Assembly: GCA_030145005.1 (NCBI GenBank)
Contig: JAQYWJ010000046.1
Coordinates: forward strand, 1 to 12,192
Direction: 5' to 3'
Origin: Desulfobacter sp.
GTDB lineage: Bacteria; Desulfobacterota; Desulfobacteria; Desulfobacterales; Desulfobacteraceae
DNA length: 12,192 nt
Of the stretch, positions 7,368-12,192 are shown in pieces (positions within the stretch are counted from its first letter, which is position 1; each line of letters opens with the position of its first letter). The notes beneath the pieces were generated by a model. It saw nothing but the letters and a program-made list of their open reading frames with translations. It was not told the DNA's origin and did no database searches. A program made the position numbers and the translations under genes.

Positions 7368-7604
7368 TTACCCCTGCTTCTCTTTAAGCCGACGAATTTT
7401 GACAAGAATTTCCTGGTTATCCGGAAAACACCCTGTCTGGTGCTTTGAATATAAAAGTATGCCATCAGCGCTGATATCATAAACACCACCGCTGCCGGGT
7501 TCAAGGGTGGGAACAATTCCTGTTTCCTGTTTAATTGCGTCTGCCAGACCGGCAGCCCTTGGCTGGTAATTTCAGACCGAACAATACTTGATGTTAATCT
7601 CCAT
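7368..7604 (-). CDS. SelW-like selenoprotein of the Rdx (SelT/SelW/SelH) family, with in-frame TGA as selenocysteine
   Basis: A 78-residue thioredoxin-like-fold protein that reads through a TGA at 7574-7572. Translated with U at codon 11, it begins MEINIKYCSVUNYQPRAAGL. This is the SelW pattern: a beta strand, then CxxU (Cys8-Sec11), then a YxPRAxxL helix, and later the GGVYDISADG strand turn and a CFPD segment (59-62). Family length is about 70-90 residues. The ATG at 7604 has AAAGGAA 6 nt upstream. A stem-loop with a GG-containing apical loop follows the TGA (listed separately), as bacterial SECIS elements require. The exact role of bacterial Rdx proteins is not settled; a thiol-redox function is inferred from the CxxU centre. 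The frame is open on both sides of the TGA and similar to the family on both sides, so a random stop in a pseudogene is the main alternative. The gene stands alone between the kinase and the repeat region. Confidence 0.85.
7541..7571 (-). promoter_or_regulatory. Putative bacterial SECIS element
   Basis: In the mRNA, 21 nt separate the UGA from the apical loop. The hairpin CUGCC-GGUCU-GGCAG (7555-7541) has a 5-bp stem and a loop starting GGU, as expected for SelB binding. Bacterial SECIS elements lie inside the coding region just after the UGA with a G near the start of the loop, which fits. A competing small hairpin, CAGCC-AAG-GGCUG, lies directly upstream and overlaps one arm. Confidence 0.6.
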
Positions 7605-7710
7605 GGTGTGTTCCTTTCGTTTTTGTTAAAGGTTGGCCACATCCCTGTATTTATTTGCATAAAACCCATTGCATGCTGTTTTGTTTAAGGGAAATGGAAG
7701 GGTTTCTTTT

Positions 7711-7739
7711 TTTGTAACAGGAAACTTGCATGACTTCAA
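7711..7739 (-). promoter_or_regulatory. Candidate promoter for the SelW-like gene
   Basis: Minus strand: TTGAAG (7739-7734), 17-nt spacer, TACAAA (7716-7711), each 4/6 to the sigma-70 consensus. It lies about 107 nt before the ATG. No other convincing pair was seen between 7605 and 7780. Confidence 0.3.
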
Positions 7740-7779
7740 ATGAAAGTGCAGCCTTTTCTGTTTACGCCGGCTGGAAATT

Positions 7780-7949
7780 TAATTAGTGTTTGAACGGAAA
7801 GTCACCCATCTGCGGCGTTGCAAAAAAAATTTACCAAATCATAAAATCTGGCCTCACAACCATGAGGTTGCTCCGGTTTTAAATTTTTCTGCGCCTTGCA
7901 CCTGGGCAACCTTTCGTCCAAACACGAGTTTCCGTTCAGGCACTAATTA
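7780..7949. mobile_element. 170-bp MITE-like element with imperfect terminal inverted repeats
   Basis: The ends AATTAGTGTTTGAACGGAAA (7781-7800) and TTTCCGTTCAGGCACTAATT (7929-7948) are inverted copies with two mismatches. A second, inner arm at 7889-7925 is again a degenerate inverted copy of the left end: reversed, it reads GTGTTTGGACGAAAGG. The centre holds a small hairpin around CAACC-ATGA-GGTTG (7858-7871). No ORF lies inside. This is what a non-autonomous transposon-derived repeat (MITE) looks like; target-site duplications could not be fixed with confidence. Confidence 0.55.
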
Positions 7950-8061
7950 GCCTGATTAAAGCATTTTACCATCTCAGACCGTTCAGACAGGTGAAATACC
8001 CCGGGCTGTCAATATCCCTCCCAGAGGAATTTTCGTCGATAAAAAGCGACTCATTCTTACA
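7950..8061. other. Non-coding stretch with no recognised gene
   Basis: Between the MITE-like element and the hairpin at 8062. Short open frames exist on both strands (for example a minus-strand ATG near 8053) but have no ribosome binding site and no recognised family. Confidence 0.35.
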
Positions 8062-8108
8062 GGACTTGGACTGCAATTTTAGTTGCGGTCCAAGCCCTTT
8101 TCTTTGGT
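8062..8108 (+). terminator. Terminator-like hairpin (T-tract on plus strand)
   Basis: The 15-nt arms GGACTTGGACTGCAA (8062-8076) and TTGCGGTCCAAGCCC (8083-8097) pair with one mismatch and one wobble around a 6-nt loop; TTTTCTTT follows on the plus strand. It sits just downstream of the minus-strand dehydrogenase gene, so it may end that operon, but the T-tract faces the other way, towards a plus-strand transcript with no known gene. Confidence 0.5.
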
Positions 8109-8134
8109 GAAAATCAGGTCAGCCCGTGGCCGTT

Positions 8135-9379
8135 TTACAAGGAGAGCGGCTGGTCCTTCCCGTCTTTGATCATTCTGGTTGGCAGACCGATTTGGTTGAG
8201 TGTTTTCAAAAACGGCGCCGGGTCTAGTTCTTCAATATTTTTCATCTCTTTACAATCCCATTCGCCACCGGCAATGAGCATGGCTGCCGCTACAGGAGGA
8301 ACCCCTGCTGTATAGGCAATTGCCTGGCTTTCGACTTCTTTATAACAGGCTTCATGATCACAGATGTTATAAAGGAGAACCTCTTTTTCTTCGCCATGGA
8401 CACGCCCTTTTACCAGATCGCCAATGCAGGTGTTACCGGTGTATTGCGCGGCAAGTGACACCGGGTCCGGCAGACATGCCTTGACCACTTTCAAGGGGAT
8501 CACCTCCAGCCCTTCCGCCGTAGTGACAGGTTGCTCTGAAAGTAGGCCGATGTTCTTCAGCACGGTAAATACATTTATATAGTGGTCACTGAAGCCCATC
8601 CAGAACCGGATGGCGTCCGCATCAATATTTTTAGACAGGGAATGAAGCTCATCGTGTCCGTTCAGATATATGGGCATCTTTCCGACTACCGGGAAATCGT
8701 AGACCTGTTTTACCTCAAACATCTCTTTTTTCACCCATTGGCGGTCAATATAGGTCCATACCCCGCCGGTAAACTCACGGAAGTTGATCTCAGGATCAAA
8801 ATTGGTGGCAAAGTATTTTCCGTGATTCCCGGCATTCACATCCATGATGTCAATGGTATCAATGGCGTCGAAAATATATCTGTCGGCATAGGCGGCATAG
8901 GCATTCACAACGCCTGGATCAAAGCCTGCACCGAGAATGGCTGTAATGCCTTTTTCACGGCACGCTTCACGACGTTTCCACTCGTAATTGGCGTACCAGG
9001 GGGGCGTTTCACAAATTTTATCCGGCTCTTCATGAATGGCTGTGTCCATATAGGCAGCGCCTGTATGGATACAGGCCGTAAGAACACTCATATTTATAAA
9101 CGCCGTGCCCACGTTGATGACAATCGAGGTGCCTGTTTCTTTAATCAGTTTTTCCGTGGCAGGAACATCCATGGCATCTATTTGATAGGCTGTTATGGAA
9201 TATTCATCACTCTTTTTGCTGCCCTTGCGCTCAATACCGTCGATGATTTTTTTACATTTAGACAGCGTCCTTGAGGCGATGACAATATTGCCAAGAACAT
9301 CATTATGTTGTGCGCATTTATGGGCTGCAACATTGGCCACGCCCCCGGCACCGATAATCATCACGTTTTTTTTCATCAT
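8135..9379 (-). CDS. Carboxynorspermidine dehydrogenase (saccharopine dehydrogenase family)
   Basis: A 414-residue cytosolic enzyme. Its predicted reaction is the NAD(P)H-dependent reductive condensation of L-aspartate beta-semialdehyde with 1,3-diaminopropane or putrescine, giving carboxynorspermidine or carboxyspermidine. The N-terminus is a Rossmann fold with IIGAGGVANVAAHKCAQ (8-24), followed by an IASRT strand end (34-38), the usual NADP-type position for a Ser-Arg. INVGTAF (88-94), ILGAGFDPGVVNAYAAY (148-164) and the C-terminal AGVPPVAAAMLIAGGEW (358-374) are typical of the Lys1-like carboxynorspermidine synthase branch. The start is one of two adjacent ATGs (9379 or 9376) after AAAGGAA. 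It lies 70 nt downstream of the decarboxylase gene on the same strand, and this pairing is the main support for the polyamine role over lysine metabolism. Confidence 0.92.
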   Translation of the reverse strand: MMKKNVMIIGAGGVANVAAHKCAQHNDVLGNIVIASRTLSKCKKIIDGIERKGSKKSDEYSITAYQIDAMDVPATEKLIKETGTSIVINVGTAFINMSVLTACIHTGAAYMDTAIHEEPDKICETPPWYANYEWKRREACREKGITAILGAGFDPGVVNAYAAYADRYIFDAIDTIDIMDVNAGNHGKYFATNFDPEINFREFTGGVWTYIDRQWVKKEMFEVKQVYDFPVVGKMPIYLNGHDELHSLSKNIDADAIRFWMGFSDHYINVFTVLKNIGLLSEQPVTTAEGLEVIPLKVVKACLPDPVSLAAQYTGNTCIGDLVKGRVHGEEKEVLLYNICDHEACYKEVESQAIAYTAGVPPVAAAMLIAGGEWDCKEMKNIEELDPAPFLKTLNQIGLPTRMIKDGKDQPLSL

Positions 9380-9449
9380 TATTTCCTTTCTTTAACCAAG
9401 CGGGTGCTTCTCATCCCCACCTAAATAAAACGTATGCCATAAAGCTCTG

Positions 9450-10574
9450 TTAAATCCTTAATTTAGTTGAGAGACTTCTTTTATAATCTGTATAAGAGGA
9501 TTCTTGTAGTACGTCAATCTGCCCGTCAGTACGCATGATCGCCACTGAGGGCATTTTTAAACCGTTAAACCAATTTTTTTTCACCATGGTATACCCGGCG
9601 GCATCTTTAATCACGATGGTATCACCGATCTGAAGTTCATTTTGAAAACAACCCTCTCCGAAAATATCAGCGGCAAGACAGGATCTGCCTGCAATCTGAT
9701 ATGGAAATCCTCCCTGGGCAATTGTTCCTTCAAACGTGGCGGATTCCCTGTATATAAGCAGATCCAGCATATGCGCTTCAATGGAGGCATCCACAATAGC
9801 GATTTTTTTGGTATTTTCAACGATATCCAGCACGGTTGTTACAAGGGTGGTTGTATGGGCAACGGCCGCTTCTCCCGGTTCCAGATAGACCTGCAGGCCG
9901 AATTTTTGTGAAAAGTCTTTTATGATTTCAGCAAAGCGTACGCTGTCAAAATGGTCTTCTGTATAGGAGATCCCGCCTCCAAGACTCATCCAGTCAAACT
10001 GTTCTAAAAAAGCCCCGTATTTAAGACTGATACCGGCAAGCATCTGTTCAAAAGCCGCCACGTCTTCATTTTCACAGTTAAAGTGAACCATGGCCCCGGA
10101 AACCATGGGCATGGCCGCTTCTATATCCGTTATGGATGTGACGCCGAGCCGGGAAAAGGTGCGGGCAGGATCTGCCAGGTCAAAATCGCTGTAGCTCACA
10201 CCGGGATTGATTCTGATGCCACAGGTAACGCCGCTGCATTCAGGGTAAAATTGCTGGAGTTGTGACAGGGAGTTAAAGATGATTTTATCTGAAAAAACTG
10301 AGACCTTTTTTACATCTTCGCTGCTGTAGGCAACACTGTAAGCATGGGTCTCCTTGCCAAAGGTTTCATATCCGAGTCTGGCCTCATAGTATGAAGAGCT
10401 GGTGGTGCCGTCCATGTAGGGCTTCATCAGGTCGAAAACGCCCCATGCGGCAAAACATTTCAGGGCCAGAAGAAGTCTGGCTCCGCTTTGTTCTCTGATG
10501 GCGGCCAGTTTCTCCATATTTTTATGGAGTTTCTTTTCGCCAATAAGGTAACAGGGCGTTGGAAGTTTTTTCAC
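9450..10574 (-). CDS. nspC: Carboxynorspermidine/carboxyspermidine decarboxylase
   Basis: A 374-residue PLP-dependent decarboxylase of the alanine-racemase-fold (group IV) type. It removes CO2 from carboxynorspermidine or carboxyspermidine to give norspermidine or spermidine in the cytosol. Lys39 in LLALKCFA is the expected PLP Schiff-base lysine. Other family sites are His164 in VHFNCEN, the glycine-rich phosphate loop SLGGGIS (197-203), EPGE at 232-235, and the C-terminal GRSCLAADIFGE (297-308), where Cys299 and Asp303 match the active-site Cys/Asp. The short length (about 375 residues against over 400 for diaminopimelate decarboxylase) and the N-terminal TPCYLI also favour NspC. The start is a GTG with AAAGGA about 9 nt upstream; no in-frame ATG lies nearby. 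It is the first gene of a two-gene operon, and terminator-like structures precede it, which suggests attenuation control. Confidence 0.94.
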   Translation of the reverse strand: MKKLPTPCYLIGEKKLHKNMEKLAAIREQSGARLLLALKCFAAWGVFDLMKPYMDGTTSSSYYEARLGYETFGKETHAYSVAYSSEDVKKVSVFSDKIIFNSLSQLQQFYPECSGVTCGIRINPGVSYSDFDLADPARTFSRLGVTSITDIEAAMPMVSGAMVHFNCENEDVAAFEQMLAGISLKYGAFLEQFDWMSLGGGISYTEDHFDSVRFAEIIKDFSQKFGLQVYLEPGEAAVAHTTTLVTTVLDIVENTKKIAIVDASIEAHMLDLLIYRESATFEGTIAQGGFPYQIAGRSCLAADIFGEGCFQNELQIGDTIVIKDAAGYTMVKKNWFNGLKMPSVAIMRTDGQIDVLQESSYTDYKRSLSTKLRI

Positions 10575-10611
10575 TGTACCAATCCTTTACAGTAGCAGGT
10601 AAAATATCCGT

Positions 10612-10637
10612 AAAAAAACACAGCATTTCTGGTGCTG
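10612..10637 (-). terminator. Terminator-like hairpin just before nspC (possible attenuator)
   Basis: Minus strand: CAGCA-CCAGAAA-TGCTG, then TG and seven T. The stem is short (5 bp) but the T-run is strong. It ends about 38 nt before the nspC start codon, inside the presumed leader, so full termination here would silence the operon. Confidence 0.45.
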
Positions 10638-10701
10638 CAAAAAAAGAGAGATGAATATACATGTTTTATTCTTATTTTTACATTTCTTTTTGCAGGTGCT
10701 T

Positions 10702-10740
10702 AAAAAAAATGGCGTAACGCTGGGGATGCCGGCAGCCATT
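10702..10740 (-). terminator. Second terminator-like hairpin upstream of nspC
   Basis: Minus strand: AATGGC (10740-10735) pairs with GCCATT (10713-10708) around a 21-nt loop that itself can form GCTG/CAGC or GCG/CGC pairs, followed by a run of T (10709-10702). It may back up the cytochrome terminator or be part of leader control. Confidence 0.4.
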
Positions 10741-10771
10741 GAAAGGGGGCTTATTTGAGTTGATATGACCA

Positions 10772-10816
10772 TCAAAAACTGGGGACGGCCATCTCCCGGG
10801 AAGGGTGATGGCCGTC
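10772..10816 (-). terminator. Intrinsic terminator of the cytochrome operon
   Basis: Minus strand: GACGGCCATC (10816-10807), 13-nt loop, GATGGCCGTC (10793-10784), a perfect 10-bp GC-rich stem. CCCAGTTTTTGAT follows. It lies about 50 nt after the stop codon of the cytochrome b gene and is the clearest terminator in the window. Confidence 0.85.
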
Positions 10817-10865
10817 TTAGGTTGACACGTTAGCAAGCAGAGCTGCTCTAAAAGCTGCCCATAGG

Positions 10866-11513
10866 TCAGAAGCGGCGCTTGTCGGCCACCTCCCACTCCT
10901 GGATCGTGGTGGTTTCACTAATCTCTTCCCATCCCGTGATCATTCCTGTGATATGGCTGAACAGGGAGTGCCCTGTTGTGGTCATGTAAACATGAATCAC
11001 CAGAAACGAGAGCAGTAGAAATGCCAGCAAGGTGTGGATCAGTGCCACCGGCGCCAGGGACCAGGCCACGCCCCCCCAAAAGTTCCAGGTATAATAGAGC
11101 ATACCTGAAACCATTTGGACCGGCAGCATCAAAGCCGACAGTGCCAGGTAGGTCAGACGCTGCAATGGATTGTGCTTGGCCCCGGACGATTTTTCAACCG
11201 GATGGGGTTTGCCCTGGAAAATCCCGGATGCATAGTACAGCGTCACATCAATGAGTTTTTTGGTTGTGGGAATGTATTGACGCCACTCCCCGGTGGTGAA
11301 AAGCCAGAATATAAAAAAAGCAAAAAGCACCAGCCATGAAAGCCCCACAAAGTTATGGGTTTTCACTGCGGCTTCATATCCCATCAGGGTGTAAGTGCCA
11401 TGGATTTCAAAGCCTGTAATCATAAGAAATATGATTATCGCAGCCTGCAGCCAGTGCCAGAATCTTTCATAACGTGTGTATAGATATACTTTAATTTTTT
11501 TTGTCTGATCCAT
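10866..11513 (-). CDS. Membrane cytochrome b (b561-like, four-helix), partner of the octaheme cytochrome
   Basis: A 215-residue integral membrane protein that should carry two b hemes and pass electrons between the quinone pool and the periplasmic multiheme cytochrome c. Membrane helices lie at about 20-38, 56-75, 120-140 and 153-176. Candidate heme-ligand histidines are His20 (ERFWHW), His53 (KTHNF), His160 (ALIHTLL) and His174 (LVIHVYM), the pattern seen in hydrogenase- and thiosulfate-reductase-type cytochrome b subunits. The ATG at 11513 is preceded by AAAAGGAA (11530-11523), and only 17 nt separate it from the stop of the octaheme gene, so the two form an operon. A longer open frame up to 11711 runs over that gene and is not used. 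A strong terminator follows. Confidence 0.88.
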   Translation of the reverse strand: MDQTKKIKVYLYTRYERFWHWLQAAIIIFLMITGFEIHGTYTLMGYEAAVKTHNFVGLSWLVLFAFFIFWLFTTGEWRQYIPTTKKLIDVTLYYASGIFQGKPHPVEKSSGAKHNPLQRLTYLALSALMLPVQMVSGMLYYTWNFWGGVAWSLAPVALIHTLLAFLLLSFLVIHVYMTTTGHSLFSHITGMITGWEEISETTTIQEWEVADKRRF

Positions 11514-11530
11514 GATATTGTGTTCCTTTT

Positions 11531-12192
11531 TTAATGTTTTCCGCTTCTGGTAAAAAAACGTCCCAGACCATGGAGGGTGACACCTAAAAAAGATCCGATC
11601 ACAAGGATCCATCCTGCCCAATCCATCATGGCAAAGTGATCCCGCCCGGGCATGTAAAAGCCGGTCAGGGTCGCCAGTCGTCCGGTATCTTTGACATGGC
11701 ATTCGGTGCATGAAAGAACATTATCCCTGGGGGCGACCATATGGGTGATGGGAAACACATAGGAGGTCTCAACAAAATCATACTCGCCGGAATAGGGCAG
11801 GTCTAAATACTTTTGGCCATACTGGATTGCTGCATTCCAATCAAACCCTTTCCAGTAGGCGGCTTTATCTGTTTTATCCTTGGGGAACAGGTGTGGGGCT
11901 ACAAGCTTTTTATGAATTTTATCATAGGGGATTTTAGCCCGGTGTACCTTGAACGGAAAGATGCGTGACTTTTCATCGGTCATGTCACCGGCCGGCTTGC
12001 TGATTACCACTTCGCCGGACGGGTCAATGGTGTCCTTCAAGGTGAGGTGGTCAATGGAGCCATTGTACCAGAAGTATTCGGGCACCACATTTTTCTCCCA
12101 CTTGAATGCGCCTTTTTTGGTCATATAAGCGGGTTTTCCCAGCTCATCCTTCAGGGTGTAGGGCTTGCCGTCCTTCTTTTTTCCCGCCGCAG
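11531..12192 (-). CDS. Octaheme tetrathionate-reductase-family cytochrome c (C-terminal part, runs off the right edge)
   Basis: The visible 219 residues are the C-terminal part of a large periplasmic multiheme cytochrome; the frame is open through position 12192, so the true start lies outside. One heme site is in view, CTECH, about 55 residues before the end. Before it come segments such as VHRAKIPYDK, VETSYVFPITHMVAPRDN, where His may serve as a distal heme ligand, and WKGFDWNAAIQYG. The order and spacing match Otr-type octaheme cytochromes, which reduce tetrathionate, nitrite or hydroxylamine in vitro. A C-terminal membrane helix (DWAGWILVIGSFLGVTLHGL) probably anchors the protein and docks it to the cytochrome b encoded just downstream. 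The ATG at 12124 is internal, because protein-like sequence (KPYTLKDELGKPAY) continues upstream of it. The physiological substrate cannot be told from this part. Confidence 0.85.
   Translation of the reverse strand, partial: AAGKKKDGKPYTLKDELGKPAYMTKKGAFKWEKNVVPEYFWYNGSIDHLTLKDTIDPSGEVVISKPAGDMTDEKSRIFPFKVHRAKIPYDKIHKKLVAPHLFPKDKTDKAAYWKGFDWNAAIQYGQKYLDLPYSGEYDFVETSYVFPITHMVAPRDNVLSCTECHVKDTGRLATLTGFYMPGRDHFAMMDWAGWILVIGSFLGVTLHGLGRFFTRSGKH

Larger units (their letters stand above)
10575..10771 (-). promoter_or_regulatory. Leader region of the polyamine operon
   Basis: About 200 nt of AT-rich non-coding DNA before nspC. On the minus strand it contains, in order, a hairpin with a T-run (10740-10702), a very AT-rich stretch with a TATATT-like -10 box near 10659-10664, and a second hairpin with a seven-T run (10637-10612). 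A segment CTGCAAAAAG (10695-10686) can pair with CTTTTTTTGCAG (10646-10635), and this would compete with the second hairpin. No known riboswitch class was recognised. Confidence 0.4.

Noticed and set aside
7178..7669. A 163-codon minus-strand open frame across the selenoprotein region
   Set aside because: It runs through the palindrome and in another frame over the SelW-like gene, has no family-like pattern, and the real frame is the UGA-containing one.
8582..9274. 230-codon plus-strand frame opposite the dehydrogenase gene
   Set aside because: Antisense shadow of a well-supported saccharopine-dehydrogenase-family gene.
8135..9379. Reading this gene as lysine-pathway saccharopine dehydrogenase
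   Set aside because: The neighbouring nspC and the Lys1-like motifs fit carboxynorspermidine dehydrogenase better.
9450..10574. Reading this gene as diaminopimelate decarboxylase (lysA)
   Set aside because: It is too short and its neighbour and N-terminal motifs match NspC.
11514..11711. N-terminal extension of the cytochrome b frame to 11711
   Set aside because: It overlaps the octaheme cytochrome gene out of frame; the ATG at 11513 has AAAAGGAA upstream and starts a normal cytochrome b.

Overview
The window looks like a piece of a chromosome from an anaerobic, mesophilic deltaproteobacterium, most likely a sulfate reducer of the Desulfobacteraceae type (Desulfobacterota). This is an inference. 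It rests on the mix of a Na+-pump decarboxylase core, an octaheme cytochrome c with a cytochrome b partner, a carboxynorspermidine-type polyamine pathway, large multi-PAS histidine kinases and a UGA-containing selenoprotein gene. No rRNA, tRNA or CRISPR array was seen.

Layout. (1) 1-1762: an AT-rich minus-strand gene for a membrane-anchored Cache-GGDEF diguanylate cyclase, with a possible gene fragment at the left edge. (2) 2117-4256: a plus-strand cluster of a stand-alone cyclic-nucleotide-binding-fold protein, an OadG-like gamma subunit carrying an extra C-terminal domain, and an OadB/GcdB-type beta subunit. No alpha (carboxyltransferase) or biotin-carrier gene is present here. (3) 4430-7204: a soluble histidine kinase with about five PAS domains. 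Its stop codon is overlapped by a short ORF with a good ribosome binding site that looks like the start of a lost response regulator, followed by a nested palindrome. (4) 7368-7604, minus: a small Rdx-family (SelW-like) selenoprotein, CxxU, with an in-frame TGA and a plausible bacterial SECIS hairpin. A normal gene caller would miss it. (5) 7605-8134: non-coding, with a 170-bp MITE-like inverted-repeat element and a terminator-like hairpin. (6) 8135-10574, minus: carboxynorspermidine decarboxylase (nspC) followed by carboxynorspermidine dehydrogenase, a two-gene (nor)spermidine operon with a leader that looks like an attenuator. (7) 10866-12192, minus: the C-terminal part of an octaheme tetrathionate-reductase-family cytochrome c, which runs off the right edge, followed by its membrane cytochrome b, and closed by a clear intrinsic terminator.

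How the genes work together. The Otr-type cytochrome and the cytochrome b probably form a quinol-linked, periplasm-facing redox module. The two polyamine enzymes act in series, condensing aspartate semialdehyde with a diamine and then decarboxylating the product. The beta and gamma subunits would form the membrane part of a Na+-coupled decarboxylase whose alpha subunit must be encoded elsewhere. The diguanylate cyclase and the PAS kinase are separate signalling units. The most notable items are the hidden selenoprotein, the regulator-like protein joined to an incomplete Na+ pump, and the apparent attenuator before nspC.
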